Positions 1 through 5,425 of a stretch of DNA of 7,097 nucleotides are shown piece after piece. The stretch comes from Methanomicrobiales archaeon. Lineage in GTDB: Archaea > Halobacteriota > Methanomicrobia > Methanomicrobiales > Methanoculleaceae. The stretch's first letter is position 1. Each line of letters opens with the position of its first letter. The position numbers and the translations under genes were made by a program. The stretch spans positions 1 through 7,097 of the forward strand of contig JAAZID010000273.1 in assembly GCA_012510295.1 (NCBI GenBank), given 5' to 3'. Under the pieces are notes generated by a model that did no database searches, was not told the DNA's origin, and saw nothing but the letters and a program-made list of their open reading frames with translations.

Positions 1-525
1 CTCAACCGGGAGGATGGTCTCACCATCGTACAGGTAAGCCATTCCCGCCGTGAGGTGCGCCTGCTCGCCACCCGGATGGCGGTGATCATCGATGGGTGCC
101 TCATGGAGGAAGGGGATGCTGGGGTTGTGCTGAACGCCCCCCGGAGCCAGGAGGTCGCATCGTTTGTCGGGATAGAGAACATACTGGATGGGGTCGTGGT
201 GAGGAGGGAGGGCAGGTATGCGGTGGTGGATACCAGCGGGCTGATCCTCAGAGCGGTGACGGATGCAGATGTGGGTGAGCCCGTCACCCTCTGTATACAG
301 TCTGATGATATCACCCCCGGGATCTCTGGTGGCGGCCCTGACTTAATAGCTGGAACAGTCGTCCGTATCGTGGAGAACGGGCCTATCGCCGAGGTGAGGG
401 TGGACTGTGGTGTGGAGCTAGCCGTGGCGATGACCCGGCGGGCGGCCCGTGACCTGTGCCTCGCTTCTGGAACCCCGGTAACCCTCTCGATCGAGGCTGA
501 AGCGATCCACGTCATACGCGGGTGA
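1..525 (+). CDS. ABC transporter ATP-binding protein, oxyanion (molybdate/tungstate/sulfate) type, C-terminal part
   Basis: The gene enters from the left edge in frame 1; 174 residues are visible and it ends at TGA 523-525. The visible part starts just before the switch (H-loop) motif, read as TIVQVSHSRREV with the histidine at visible residue 14. It continues through the end of the nucleotide-binding domain (MAVIIDGCLMEEG) and the family linker VASFVGIENILDG. Visible residues 114-172 form a MOP/TOBE-like C-terminal domain (GTVVRIVENGPIAEVRVDCG), which in ModC/WtpC/CysA-type ATPases binds oxyanion or regulates transport. Walker A, Walker B and the signature motif lie outside the window. The segment resembles the modC product encoded at 4314-5372 in domain order (shared VGxEN linker), but the two are clearly diverged. 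Substrate cannot be decided; a tungstate or molybdate importer is likely given the neighbours. It converges on the SemiSWEET gene, with only 9 nt between the stops. Confidence 0.85.
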   Translation, partial: LNREDGLTIVQVSHSRREVRLLATRMAVIIDGCLMEEGDAGVVLNAPRSQEVASFVGIENILDGVVVRREGRYAVVDTSGLILRAVTDADVGEPVTLCIQSDDITPGISGGGPDLIAGTVVRIVENGPIAEVRVDCGVELAVAMTRRAARDLCLASGTPVTLSIEAEAIHVIRG

Positions 526-534
526 GCGAATCGC

Positions 535-789
535 TTACCCGTGCCTCGCCTTCACCGAGAGGATGAGAGCGATAAGAACAGCGGTGGCGCCGTTTGCTGC
601 GATGATGGCGAGATCTCCTTTTGCCACGCCGTAGGCGAGCCAGAGCAGGATGCCGGTGAGGAGGAGGATGAGCATAGCAAGCGAGAGATCGGTGGTCGAC
701 CGCGTGCGCCACGCTTTTGCGACCTGCGGCGCAAACGAGAGCGTCGTGAGGGCGCCGGCGATGAGACCGAGTATGGTGATAGCATCCAT
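535..789 (-). CDS. SemiSWEET / PQ-loop family small membrane protein
   Basis: This 84-residue protein has three predicted membrane helices (about residues 3-22, 37-55 and 60-78), the layout of SemiSWEET half-transporters, which dimerise to make a six-helix pore. Helix 1 ends in the PQ-loop signature FAPQVAKAWRTRSTTDLS (PQ at 21-22). A tryptophan in helix 2 (W50) and an asparagine in helix 3 (N66) sit where the substrate-pocket Trp and Asn of SemiSWEETs are found. Known bacterial members move sugars, but an archaeal substrate cannot be read from sequence. The ATG at 789 is preceded on the minus strand by GGGGTGAGG with about 7 nt spacing, a good ribosome binding site. The gene lies 54 nt downstream of the MOT1-type permease on the same strand, so co-transcription is likely. 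Whether the two work together is unknown. Confidence 0.85.
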   Translation of the reverse strand: MDAITILGLIAGALTTLSFAPQVAKAWRTRSTTDLSLAMLILLLTGILLWLAYGVAKGDLAIIAANGATAVLIALILSVKARHG

Positions 790-843
790 GAGGATTCCTC
801 ACCCCATCTCTCCCGGCAGGTTATTGAACCCTGTGGCAGCAGT

Positions 844-1995
844 TCAGGACGGTGATTCCGGCCCGCTCCCTTGCCTCTCTTTCCAGTACTTTCGGGCGTA
901 AGCGAGGATCATACCAACGATGAACGCTATGGTGAGGTTGATCACCAACGTGAGTATGGCGACCGCCGCCGTGACCAGGTACGACTCGGTCTTTGCGCTA
1001 TGTTTCCCTAGCTCGATCGCGACGAAGACCAGGAGCGCGCCAAAGACCCCGAGTGGTATGAGGGTCAAGACCTCCGGCGGTGCGAACACGATAGCGAATA
1101 TGAGGATAAGGATGCCGGCGATGATGCCCGCCCCCCCGGTCCTTGCGCCGAACCGGTACATGGCGGCCAGTCCCCCGGCGCCGTGGCACATGGGGAACCC
1201 TCCAAGCGGCGTCGATATGAGGTTCATCAGGCCGATGGTCCCGGAGAGCCGGTCCGGGTCGACCCCCTTCTTCGGGAAGAGGTCATAGGTGAGGAGTGAT
1301 GTCGCGAGGATGGCGTTTGCGAGCGTGAGCGGTATCTGTGGGAGTGCGAGATCCCAGATGCCCGCTACGAAGTCCGTCGATGCGGGGAGGATGAGGGTCG
1401 GGAGGGGTATGAGCCGGAACGGCGGCATCCCCTGTGTGGCGATACCGACACCAAGCCCTATGAAGAGAACCAGCAATGCCGAGACGTCCGGCACCCGGGT
1501 GCGCTGCGATGCGACGAAGAAGACGAGGATGATCGCGATGGAGATGGCTGCAAAGACGGGATCCGGTATGATGTAGCCAAGCGACGTCCTCAGGAGCATG
1601 AGCGCAAGCCCGGCCTGCACACCGCGGATGACGCTCTTTGGTATCCGGTCCCCGATCCAGGTCATGCTACGGGTAATGCCGAGGACGAAGAAGAGCACGC
1701 CGATGACTATGCCGGATGCCACGATCTCGCCGCCGGAGATCCCTCCGGCGATGGCGACGGCACCGATCGCCTTCATCGGCTCGATCGGTATCGGGAGGCG
1801 GTAGTACAGCCCGGCGATGATGAACCAGGCGGCGAGGAAGAGGAAGAAGTGACTGATATTCACGTCGGGGCAGACGATGGCGACCCCGAGCATGATGGGG
1901 AATATGGTACCGAAGTCGCCGACGGAGCCTGCGATCTCCTCGAGGGTGAATCTGACACCCCGCGATTCCTCTCCGGCGACGGTGGTCTCTTCCAT
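844..1995 (-). CDS. MOT1-family molybdate/sulfate permease (MFS_MOT1 / SulP-related)
   Basis: This 383-residue polytopic membrane protein has about 10-12 hydrophobic segments. It carries the hallmarks of the MOT1 (molybdate transporter 1) family, which is related to SulP sulfate permeases: GSVGDFGTIFP at residues 23-33, PIPIEPMKAIGAVAIA around 68-83 (the plant MOT1 equivalent is PVQPMKSIAAVAI), PQIPLTLANA at 219-228 and CHGAGGLAAMYRFGAR at 270-285. It has no C-terminal STAS domain, as is usual for MOT1. Family knowledge supports secondary transport of molybdate, with sulfate or tungstate as alternatives. The ATG at 1995 has only a weak ribosome binding site candidate (AGGG about 10 nt upstream). 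The gene diverges from modA, which strengthens the molybdate reading, and is followed by the SemiSWEET gene. Substrate remains inferred. Confidence 0.88.
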   Translation of the reverse strand: MEETTVAGEESRGVRFTLEEIAGSVGDFGTIFPIMLGVAIVCPDVNISHFFLFLAAWFIIAGLYYRLPIPIEPMKAIGAVAIAGGISGGEIVASGIVIGVLFFVLGITRSMTWIGDRIPKSVIRGVQAGLALMLLRTSLGYIIPDPVFAAISIAIILVFFVASQRTRVPDVSALLVLFIGLGVGIATQGMPPFRLIPLPTLILPASTDFVAGIWDLALPQIPLTLANAILATSLLTYDLFPKKGVDPDRLSGTIGLMNLISTPLGGFPMCHGAGGLAAMYRFGARTGGAGIIAGILILIFAIVFAPPEVLTLIPLGVFGALLVFVAIELGKHSAKTESYLVTAAVAILTLVINLTIAFIVGMILAYARKYWKERQGSGPESPS

Positions 1996-2041
1996 AGCTC
2001 TTAGTCCCTATGTACTCACTTCTTTTTGGATGTTCTGGATG

Positions 2042-2061
2042 GGGCATCCCGGGATCTGCCC
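2042..2061. repeat. GC-rich inverted repeat in the divergent intergenic region
   Basis: GGGCATCCCGGGATCTGCCC has 5-bp outer arms (GGGCA 2042-2046, TGCCC 2057-2061). It also contains a perfect 10-bp palindrome ATCCCGGGAT at 2046-2055, slightly off the outer centre. It lies 46-66 nt upstream of the permease start codon, probably inside or at the beginning of that gene's leader. It could be an operator or a leader RNA hairpin. Confidence 0.4.
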
Positions 2062-2093
2062 TATCGAGAAATGATATTCTATTGATTTTATCC

Positions 2094-2113
2094 TAATTAA
2101 ATCAAGTTAATTA
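2094..2113. repeat. AT-rich inverted repeat, candidate operator
   Basis: TAATTAAATCAAGTTAATTA has perfect 7-bp arms (2094-2100 and 2107-2113) around a 6-nt spacer. The dyad is near the middle of the divergent promoter, with a layout (AT-rich half-sites about one helical turn apart) typical of dimeric helix-turn-helix regulators. Bacterial ModE sites are also AT-rich dyads with a similar spacer, but the half-site here is not identical to the E. coli consensus. An AT-rich background raises the chance of a random dyad. Confidence 0.4.
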
Positions 2114-2138
2114 ATATGCATTAAAATGGACAGATATC

Positions 2139-2148
2139 TAAACGTTTA
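2139..2148. promoter_or_regulatory. 10-bp palindrome overlapping the probable modA TATA box
   Basis: TAAACGTTTA is a perfect palindrome, directly preceded by another, AGATATCT (2132-2139). Its right half merges into the TATA-like TTTATTTT (2145-2152) lying about 26 nt before the modA ATG. A protein bound here would block TBP, the usual mode of archaeal repression. The regulatory role is inferred from position only. Confidence 0.4.
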
Positions 2149-2157
2149 TTTTGCCCT

Positions 2158-2175
2158 TATGAGTAACAACTCATA
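2158..2175 (+). promoter_or_regulatory. Inverted repeat at the modA start codon
   Basis: TATGAGTAACAACTCATA forms perfect 7-bp arms with a 4-nt AACA loop. The right arm ends on the first base of the modA ATG. The dyad replaces the place where a Shine-Dalgarno would be. It is either a DNA operator over the transcription start or, if the transcript begins upstream of it, an RNA hairpin limiting initiation. Confidence 0.45.
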
Positions 2176-2993
2176 TGAAAGCACATCTGCTTCTCATTAT
2201 TACATTGCTCGTTGCGGCAACTGCCGCCTTTACGTGCGGATGCACCGGAACCACGGTTGATACGCCGGAAGTTTCCGATGACGCAAAGCCTGAGCTGCTT
2301 GTCTACTGCGGCGCGGGCATGCGGGAACCGATGGATGAGATCGCGATGGTCTTCACAGAACAGACCGGTATCGTGATCAACTACATCTTCGGCGGGTCAA
2401 ACACCCTCCTCACCCAGATGAAACTGACGCAGATGGGCGACGTCTACATGCCCGGCGCGACCGCCTACTTCGATGCGGCTCGCGACCTGGGGATGGTCAG
2501 TGAGGAGTCTCTTGTCGTATACCACGTCCCGGTCATCGCCGTTCCGAAGGGCAACCCGGCCGGTGTTGAGTCCCTCCAGGATATGGCAAAACCCGGTGTG
2601 CGGGTGGCGTTCGGCGATAACCCCGCCACTGCTATCGGGCCGCTGACCGACAAGCTCCTGGAGAAGAACAACCTCTTTGAGGCCGTTGAGGAGAACGTCG
2701 TGACCCGCACCGCCACAGTCAATGAACTGCTGGTCTACATCAGCATGGAGCAGGCCGACGCCGGCATCATCTGGGAAGACCTCTACGTCCCTGAGAAGAT
2801 GGATCTCATCTACATCCCGAACGCTGAGAACCTTGTGAAGATCGTCCCCATCGGCACGCTGGTAGCCTCCGAGCACAGACTTGAGGCTGAACAGTTCACC
2901 GCGTTCGTCGTCTCTGAAGAGGGGAAGGCGATATTTGTCCAGCACGGCTTCACCACCTATCCAAGCGAGATCTACGCGAATGTCGAGCCCTGA
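2175..2993 (+). CDS. modA: Molybdate ABC transporter substrate-binding lipoprotein (ModA type)
   Basis: This 272-residue extracellular solute-binding protein begins with a short charged start, a hydrophobic segment (residues 5-19) and a lipobox-like FTCGCTG. C23 is the probable lipid-anchored cysteine, with C21 possible. The mature part reads LLVYCGAGMREPMDEIAMVF and GGSNTLLTQM (73-82), then GDVYMPG (88-94). These are the ligand-binding loops of the ModA/WtpA-like periplasmic-binding fold; Ser and Gly residues near 47-48 and 74-76 normally contact the oxyanion. Later landmarks are RVAFGDNPATAIGP (143-156) and ADAGIIWEDLY (194-204). It would capture molybdate, and possibly tungstate, outside the membrane and hand it to ModB. 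Permease and ATPase genes follow on the same strand, supporting the assignment. It is probably transcribed leaderless or with a very short leader. Tungstate as the main ligand cannot be excluded. Confidence 0.9.
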   Translation: MKAHLLLIITLLVAATAAFTCGCTGTTVDTPEVSDDAKPELLVYCGAGMREPMDEIAMVFTEQTGIVINYIFGGSNTLLTQMKLTQMGDVYMPGATAYFDAARDLGMVSEESLVVYHVPVIAVPKGNPAGVESLQDMAKPGVRVAFGDNPATAIGPLTDKLLEKNNLFEAVEENVVTRTATVNELLVYISMEQADAGIIWEDLYVPEKMDLIYIPNAENLVKIVPIGTLVASEHRLEAEQFTAFVVSEEGKAIFVQHGFTTYPSEIYANVEP

Positions 2994-2999
2994 TAGGGC
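2987..2999 (+). other. Small hairpin straddling the modA stop codon
   Basis: GCCCTGATAGGGC can form a 5-bp GC-rich stem with a GAT loop across the TGA stop, and a second in-register TAG follows immediately. Such intercistronic hairpins can stabilise the upstream mRNA, which suits a binding protein needed in excess over the permease. There is no U-tract, so it is not a convincing terminator. Confidence 0.3.
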
Positions 3000-3018
3000 C
3001 TTGAGAGGGGGCAGTCAC

Positions 3019-3506
3019 ATGGAAACGACCTGTCGTACGATCGGGGCCATTTGCTCGCCGTTCACTCCCATCTGGGGCACCTTCTCTGAGGTGGAGGGAC
3101 GATCGAGGTCTTTTCTGAGTACGCGGAAGGGTTGCAGGGGGCCAAAGGGTTCTCCCACATCTTCTTCCTCTCCTATTTCCACCCGGCGAGCGGGTTTCGC
3201 CTGCTTGAGCGATAGTTTGTCGATGGCAGCAGGGAGCGAGGGATCTTTTCCATACAGCACATCAACCGCCCGGGCCCGATCGGGATCTCTCTTATCGAGG
3301 TCGTCTCCGCTGGGGGAAACACTGTCCGGATGCACGGGGTGGATCTGCTGGACGGCACACCGCCCCCTGACATCAAACCCTACGTCCGCCGGTTCGACCA
3401 CCGCGATGACGCCAGGAGCGGTTGGGCCGACGCTTGATATATCGAAGAGGCGAAGATCCGGAATTTCTCACCAGAGGATCTCCGGGATCATGAGGGATCT
3501 CCATGA
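3019..3506 (+). pseudogene. Broken TrmO/TsaA-like tRNA m6t6A37 methyltransferase gene
   Basis: Read with one frame change, this segment encodes a TrmO (UPF0066/YaeB) homolog. TrmO N6-methylates t6A37 of tRNA using S-adenosylmethionine. Frame 1 from ATG 3019 gives METTCRTIGAICSPF (family IGxIRSPF) up to EVEG. Around 3097-3100 one base appears missing, and the homology moves to frame 3: TIEVFSEYAEGLQGAKGFSH, RERGIFSIQHINRPGPIGIS (family FRPNPIGxS), then GVDLLDGTPPPDIKPYV and RFDHRDDARSGWADA. In that frame a TAG (3213-3215) and a TGA (3435-3437) interrupt it. After the TGA a sensible tail (YIEEAKIRNFSPEDLRDHEGSP) runs to TGA 3504-3506, overlapping the modB ATG as ATGA. Arg to Cys in IRSPF and Asn to Gly in RPNPIG are further decay. 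The ribosome binding site GAGAGGGGG before 3019 is intact. Three lesions make sequencing error alone unlikely. Confidence 0.85.
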
Positions 3507-4300
3507 AGCGGCGTAACGCTTCCCGCTTCAAGGCAGCGACCGTGGTGGTCTCCCTCCTCATCGCCGCCTTCATCGTGCTGGTTCTTCTCGGGGTGGTCAC
3601 CCACTCACCCCTCGATGTCTTCATCGAGTGTCTCCTCTCCGAAGAGATCCAGTTTGCTATCAGGCTCTCGATCCTTACGTCCGTCATCTCCACGCTCTTC
3701 TGTATCCTGGTCGCTGTGCCGGTAGCGTATGCACTCGCCCGCTACACGTTCCCGGGAAAGTTCCTGATGAACATGGTGATGGATATCCCTATGGCACTCC
3801 CGCCGCTCGTGGCGGGTGTAGGGCTCCTCCTCTTCTTCGGCGTATCCCCGATGGGAAAGTCGCTTGCTGCGATGGGCCTCACGTTTGTCTTCACGCCGCT
3901 CGGGATCATCATGGCCCAGTTCTTTGTGAACCTGCCCTACATGCTCCGGGTGGCGCGTTCGACGTTTCAGAACGTCAACCCTCGTTATGAGAACGTGGCA
4001 AAGACACTCGGGTGCACCGATGCGCAGGCCTTCTGGCGTGTCACGCTCCCCATGTCCTGGAACGGACTCCTCGCCGGAGCGGTGATCACCTGGTCAAAAG
4101 GGATCGGGGAGTTCGGTGCAGCGTTGATGCTCGCCGGCGCAACCCGGATGAAGACCGAGACGCTTCCGCTCTCGCTCTTCCTGAACATGTCCACCGGGAA
4201 ACTCGAGGTCGGTATCTCTGCGGCGACGATACTCATCCTGATCTCGATCGTCTCGCTCTACGTCTTTGAGCGCTACGGCGGATCCACACACGCCTACTGA
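3503..4300 (+). CDS. modB: Molybdate ABC transporter permease (ModB type)
   Basis: This 265-residue inner-membrane subunit has about six membrane helices (near residues 13-33, 53-80, 93-113, 124-145, 187-207 and 236-254). The cytoplasmic EAA loop that docks on the ATPase reads ENVAKTLGCTDAQAFWRVTLP (about 163-183). It is followed by GIGEFGAALMLAGAT (200-214), the ModB/CysT-type conserved stretch. Length is typical for a single-domain ModB. The ATG at 3503 overlaps the stop of the decayed trmO frame (ATGA), with GAGG about 8 nt upstream. Translation was therefore probably coupled to the preceding cistron. With ModA and ModC it would form the importer A-B2-C2. The stop at 4298-4300 is 13 nt before modC. 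Confidence 0.92.
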   Translation: MKRRNASRFKAATVVVSLLIAAFIVLVLLGVVTHSPLDVFIECLLSEEIQFAIRLSILTSVISTLFCILVAVPVAYALARYTFPGKFLMNMVMDIPMALPPLVAGVGLLLFFGVSPMGKSLAAMGLTFVFTPLGIIMAQFFVNLPYMLRVARSTFQNVNPRYENVAKTLGCTDAQAFWRVTLPMSWNGLLAGAVITWSKGIGEFGAALMLAGATRMKTETLPLSLFLNMSTGKLEVGISAATILILISIVSLYVFERYGGSTHAY

Positions 4301-4307
4301 AGGAGGA
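4301..4307 (+). promoter_or_regulatory. Ribosome binding site fixing the modC start
   Basis: AGGAGGA directly after the modB stop is a near-perfect Shine-Dalgarno, 6 nt before ATG 4314. It selects this ATG over an in-frame ATG at 4266, which would overlap modB and add 16 residues not typical of ABC ATPases. Confidence 0.85.
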
Positions 4308-4313
4308 TTATCC

Positions 4314-5372
4314 ATGCTTATCATCGACTCTGTATCAAAAGACCTCGGAGAATTCAGGCTGAAGAATGTCTCGCTCTCGGTAGGGGATAGTGAGTACTTC
4401 ATCATTCTCGGCCCCACCGGAGCGGGAAAGACAATCCTCCTTGAGACCATTGCGGGGATCTACGGCCCTGACTCTGGCAGGATCATCTTAAATGACCGGG
4501 ATATCACGGATGTGCCGGCAAAGGACCGGAACATCGGTATGGTCTACCAGGACTATATGCTCTTTCCGCACCTGACCGTCGAGGAGAACATCGGTTTCGG
4601 GTTGAAGTCCCGCCGGGCCGATCCTGACTTCATCCACGGGAAGGTGCAGGAGAGCGCGGAACTCTTGAACATCAGTCACCTGCTCCACCGTCACCCGGGG
4701 ACCCTCTCCGGCGGCGAACAGCAGCGCACGGCGATTGCACGGGCGCTGGTGATGGAGCCGGATGCGTTGCTACTGGACGAACCGCTCTCGGCGCTCGACG
4801 TAAAGACACGCGAGAGCCTGCGCGGGGAGCTCGCACGGATCCACGAAGCCACCGGGACGACGATCATCCACATCACCCACAACTTTGAGGAGGTCTTCGA
4901 CCTTGCCGATCGGGTGGCGGTCATGCAACAGGGTAGCGTTATCCAGGTGGGGACGCCGGACGAGATCTTCAGGAAACCGAACTCTGACTTCGTGGCCGAT
5001 TTTGTCGGGATGGAAAACCTCTTCTCCGGGGAGGGATCCCCTGGCGGCATTGTTACGGTGGAGCACCTCCAGATAGAGGTTGAGAACGGTATGCCCGGTC
5101 CTGTCTCCCTTGCAATCCGGCCAGAGGATATCCATCTCTCAAAGACTGCGCCGCCACGGAATGGAAAGAACATCCTCTCAGGCTGTGTCAGGACGGTGCG
5201 GCAGACCGGGGGTATAGTCCGTATCGGTGTCGATGCGGGGCTCCCCTTCCAGGTATCACTGACCCGGCAGGGCTTTGAGGAGGCGGGGGTTGGCCCGGGT
5301 GATCTGGTCTACCTCTCTTTCTGGCCATCGGTGGCCCATGCCTATCCTCCCGGGGATTCCGGGGGAACCTGA
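4314..5372 (+). CDS. modC: Molybdate ABC transporter ATP-binding protein (ModC type)
   Basis: This 352-residue cytoplasmic ATPase carries all catalytic motifs: Walker A GPTGAGKT (33-40), Q-loop VYQD (Q79), signature LSGGEQQR (131-138), Walker B ALLLDEP (151-157), D-loop SALD (159-162) and the switch histidine in THN (H189). The linker ADFVGMENLFSG (229-239) leads into a C-terminal MOP/TOBE-type region with AIRPEDIHLS (267-276) and SGCVRTVRQTGGIVRIGVDAG (289-309), which in this family senses or binds oxyanion and can impose trans-inhibition. It powers uptake through ModB. The start at 4314 follows a strong ribosome binding site 6 nt away. The protein starts MLIIDSVSKDLGEF, as usual for the family. 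It is the last gene of the operon; a hairpin covers its stop codon. Confidence 0.93.
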   Translation: MLIIDSVSKDLGEFRLKNVSLSVGDSEYFIILGPTGAGKTILLETIAGIYGPDSGRIILNDRDITDVPAKDRNIGMVYQDYMLFPHLTVEENIGFGLKSRRADPDFIHGKVQESAELLNISHLLHRHPGTLSGGEQQRTAIARALVMEPDALLLDEPLSALDVKTRESLRGELARIHEATGTTIIHITHNFEEVFDLADRVAVMQQGSVIQVGTPDEIFRKPNSDFVADFVGMENLFSGEGSPGGIVTVEHLQIEVENGMPGPVSLAIRPEDIHLSKTAPPRNGKNILSGCVRTVRQTGGIVRIGVDAGLPFQVSLTRQGFEEAGVGPGDLVYLSFWPSVAHAYPPGDSGGT

Positions 5373-5390
5373 CCCCCCGGGGTGAGTTTT
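5357..5390 (+). terminator. Candidate terminator at the end of the mod operon
   Basis: CCGGGGG (5359-5365) pairs perfectly with CCCCCGG (5374-5380) around an 8-nt loop that contains the modC stop, and two G-T pairs extend the stem. A TTTT run follows at 5387-5390. It sits between convergent gene ends (modC stop 5372, MscS-like gene stop 5426). Archaeal termination depends mainly on U-runs, so the short T-tract keeps this tentative. Confidence 0.45.
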
Positions 5391-5425
5391 GCCCGGCGCG
5401 GTGGATACCTGCTCAAGTCCGCGCT

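Larger units (their letters stand above)
1996..2174. promoter_or_regulatory. Divergent promoter region between MOT1-type permease and modA
   Basis: This 179-bp gene-free stretch separates two divergently transcribed molybdate-type transport genes. Positions 2070-2160 are strongly AT-rich against GC-rich flanks, as expected for archaeal TATA-dependent promoters. For modA the best TATA-like element is TTTATTTT (2145-2152), about 25-28 nt before the ATG at 2175. That spacing fits a leaderless or nearly leaderless transcript, and there is no Shine-Dalgarno in front of modA. The minus-strand promoter is less clear: candidates are AT-rich tracts within 2070-2113, which would leave a leader of some tens of nucleotides. 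At least four inverted repeats are present and listed separately. They are plausible operators, for example for a ModE-like molybdate-responsive repressor, but no regulator gene lies in the window. Confidence 0.7.

Noticed and set aside
2397..2945. 182-codon minus-strand open frame opposite modA
   Set aside because: It lies wholly antisense to a well-supported gene, has no ribosome binding site seen, and its composition is that of a complement of GC-rich coding DNA.
3015..3401. 128-codon minus-strand open frame opposite the trmO remnant
   Set aside because: The opposite strand carries recognisable TrmO motifs, while this frame shows none and starts as the complement of the trmO start region.
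3213..3437. The TAG at 3213 as a pyrrolysine codon and the TGA at 3435 as a selenocysteine codon, making trmO functional
   Set aside because: A frameshift is also needed upstream, two different recoding events in one gene are implausible, TrmO has no Pyl or Sec at these positions, and no SECIS-like or Pyl-context evidence was seen. Decay explains all lesions.
2881..3516. Long plus-strand open frame overlapping the end of modA as a new gene
   Set aside because: Its first part lies inside modA in another frame. From 3019 it is only the trmO start followed by the shifted frame, rich in Ser and Arg with no family resemblance.
4266..4313. Longer modC start at 4266
   Set aside because: It would overlap modB by 35 nt, add a non-family N-terminus, and ignore the strong AGGAGGA placed 6 nt before ATG 4314.
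4691..5173. Minus-strand open frames opposite modC
   Set aside because: They are shadows of a gene with all ABC ATPase motifs in order.
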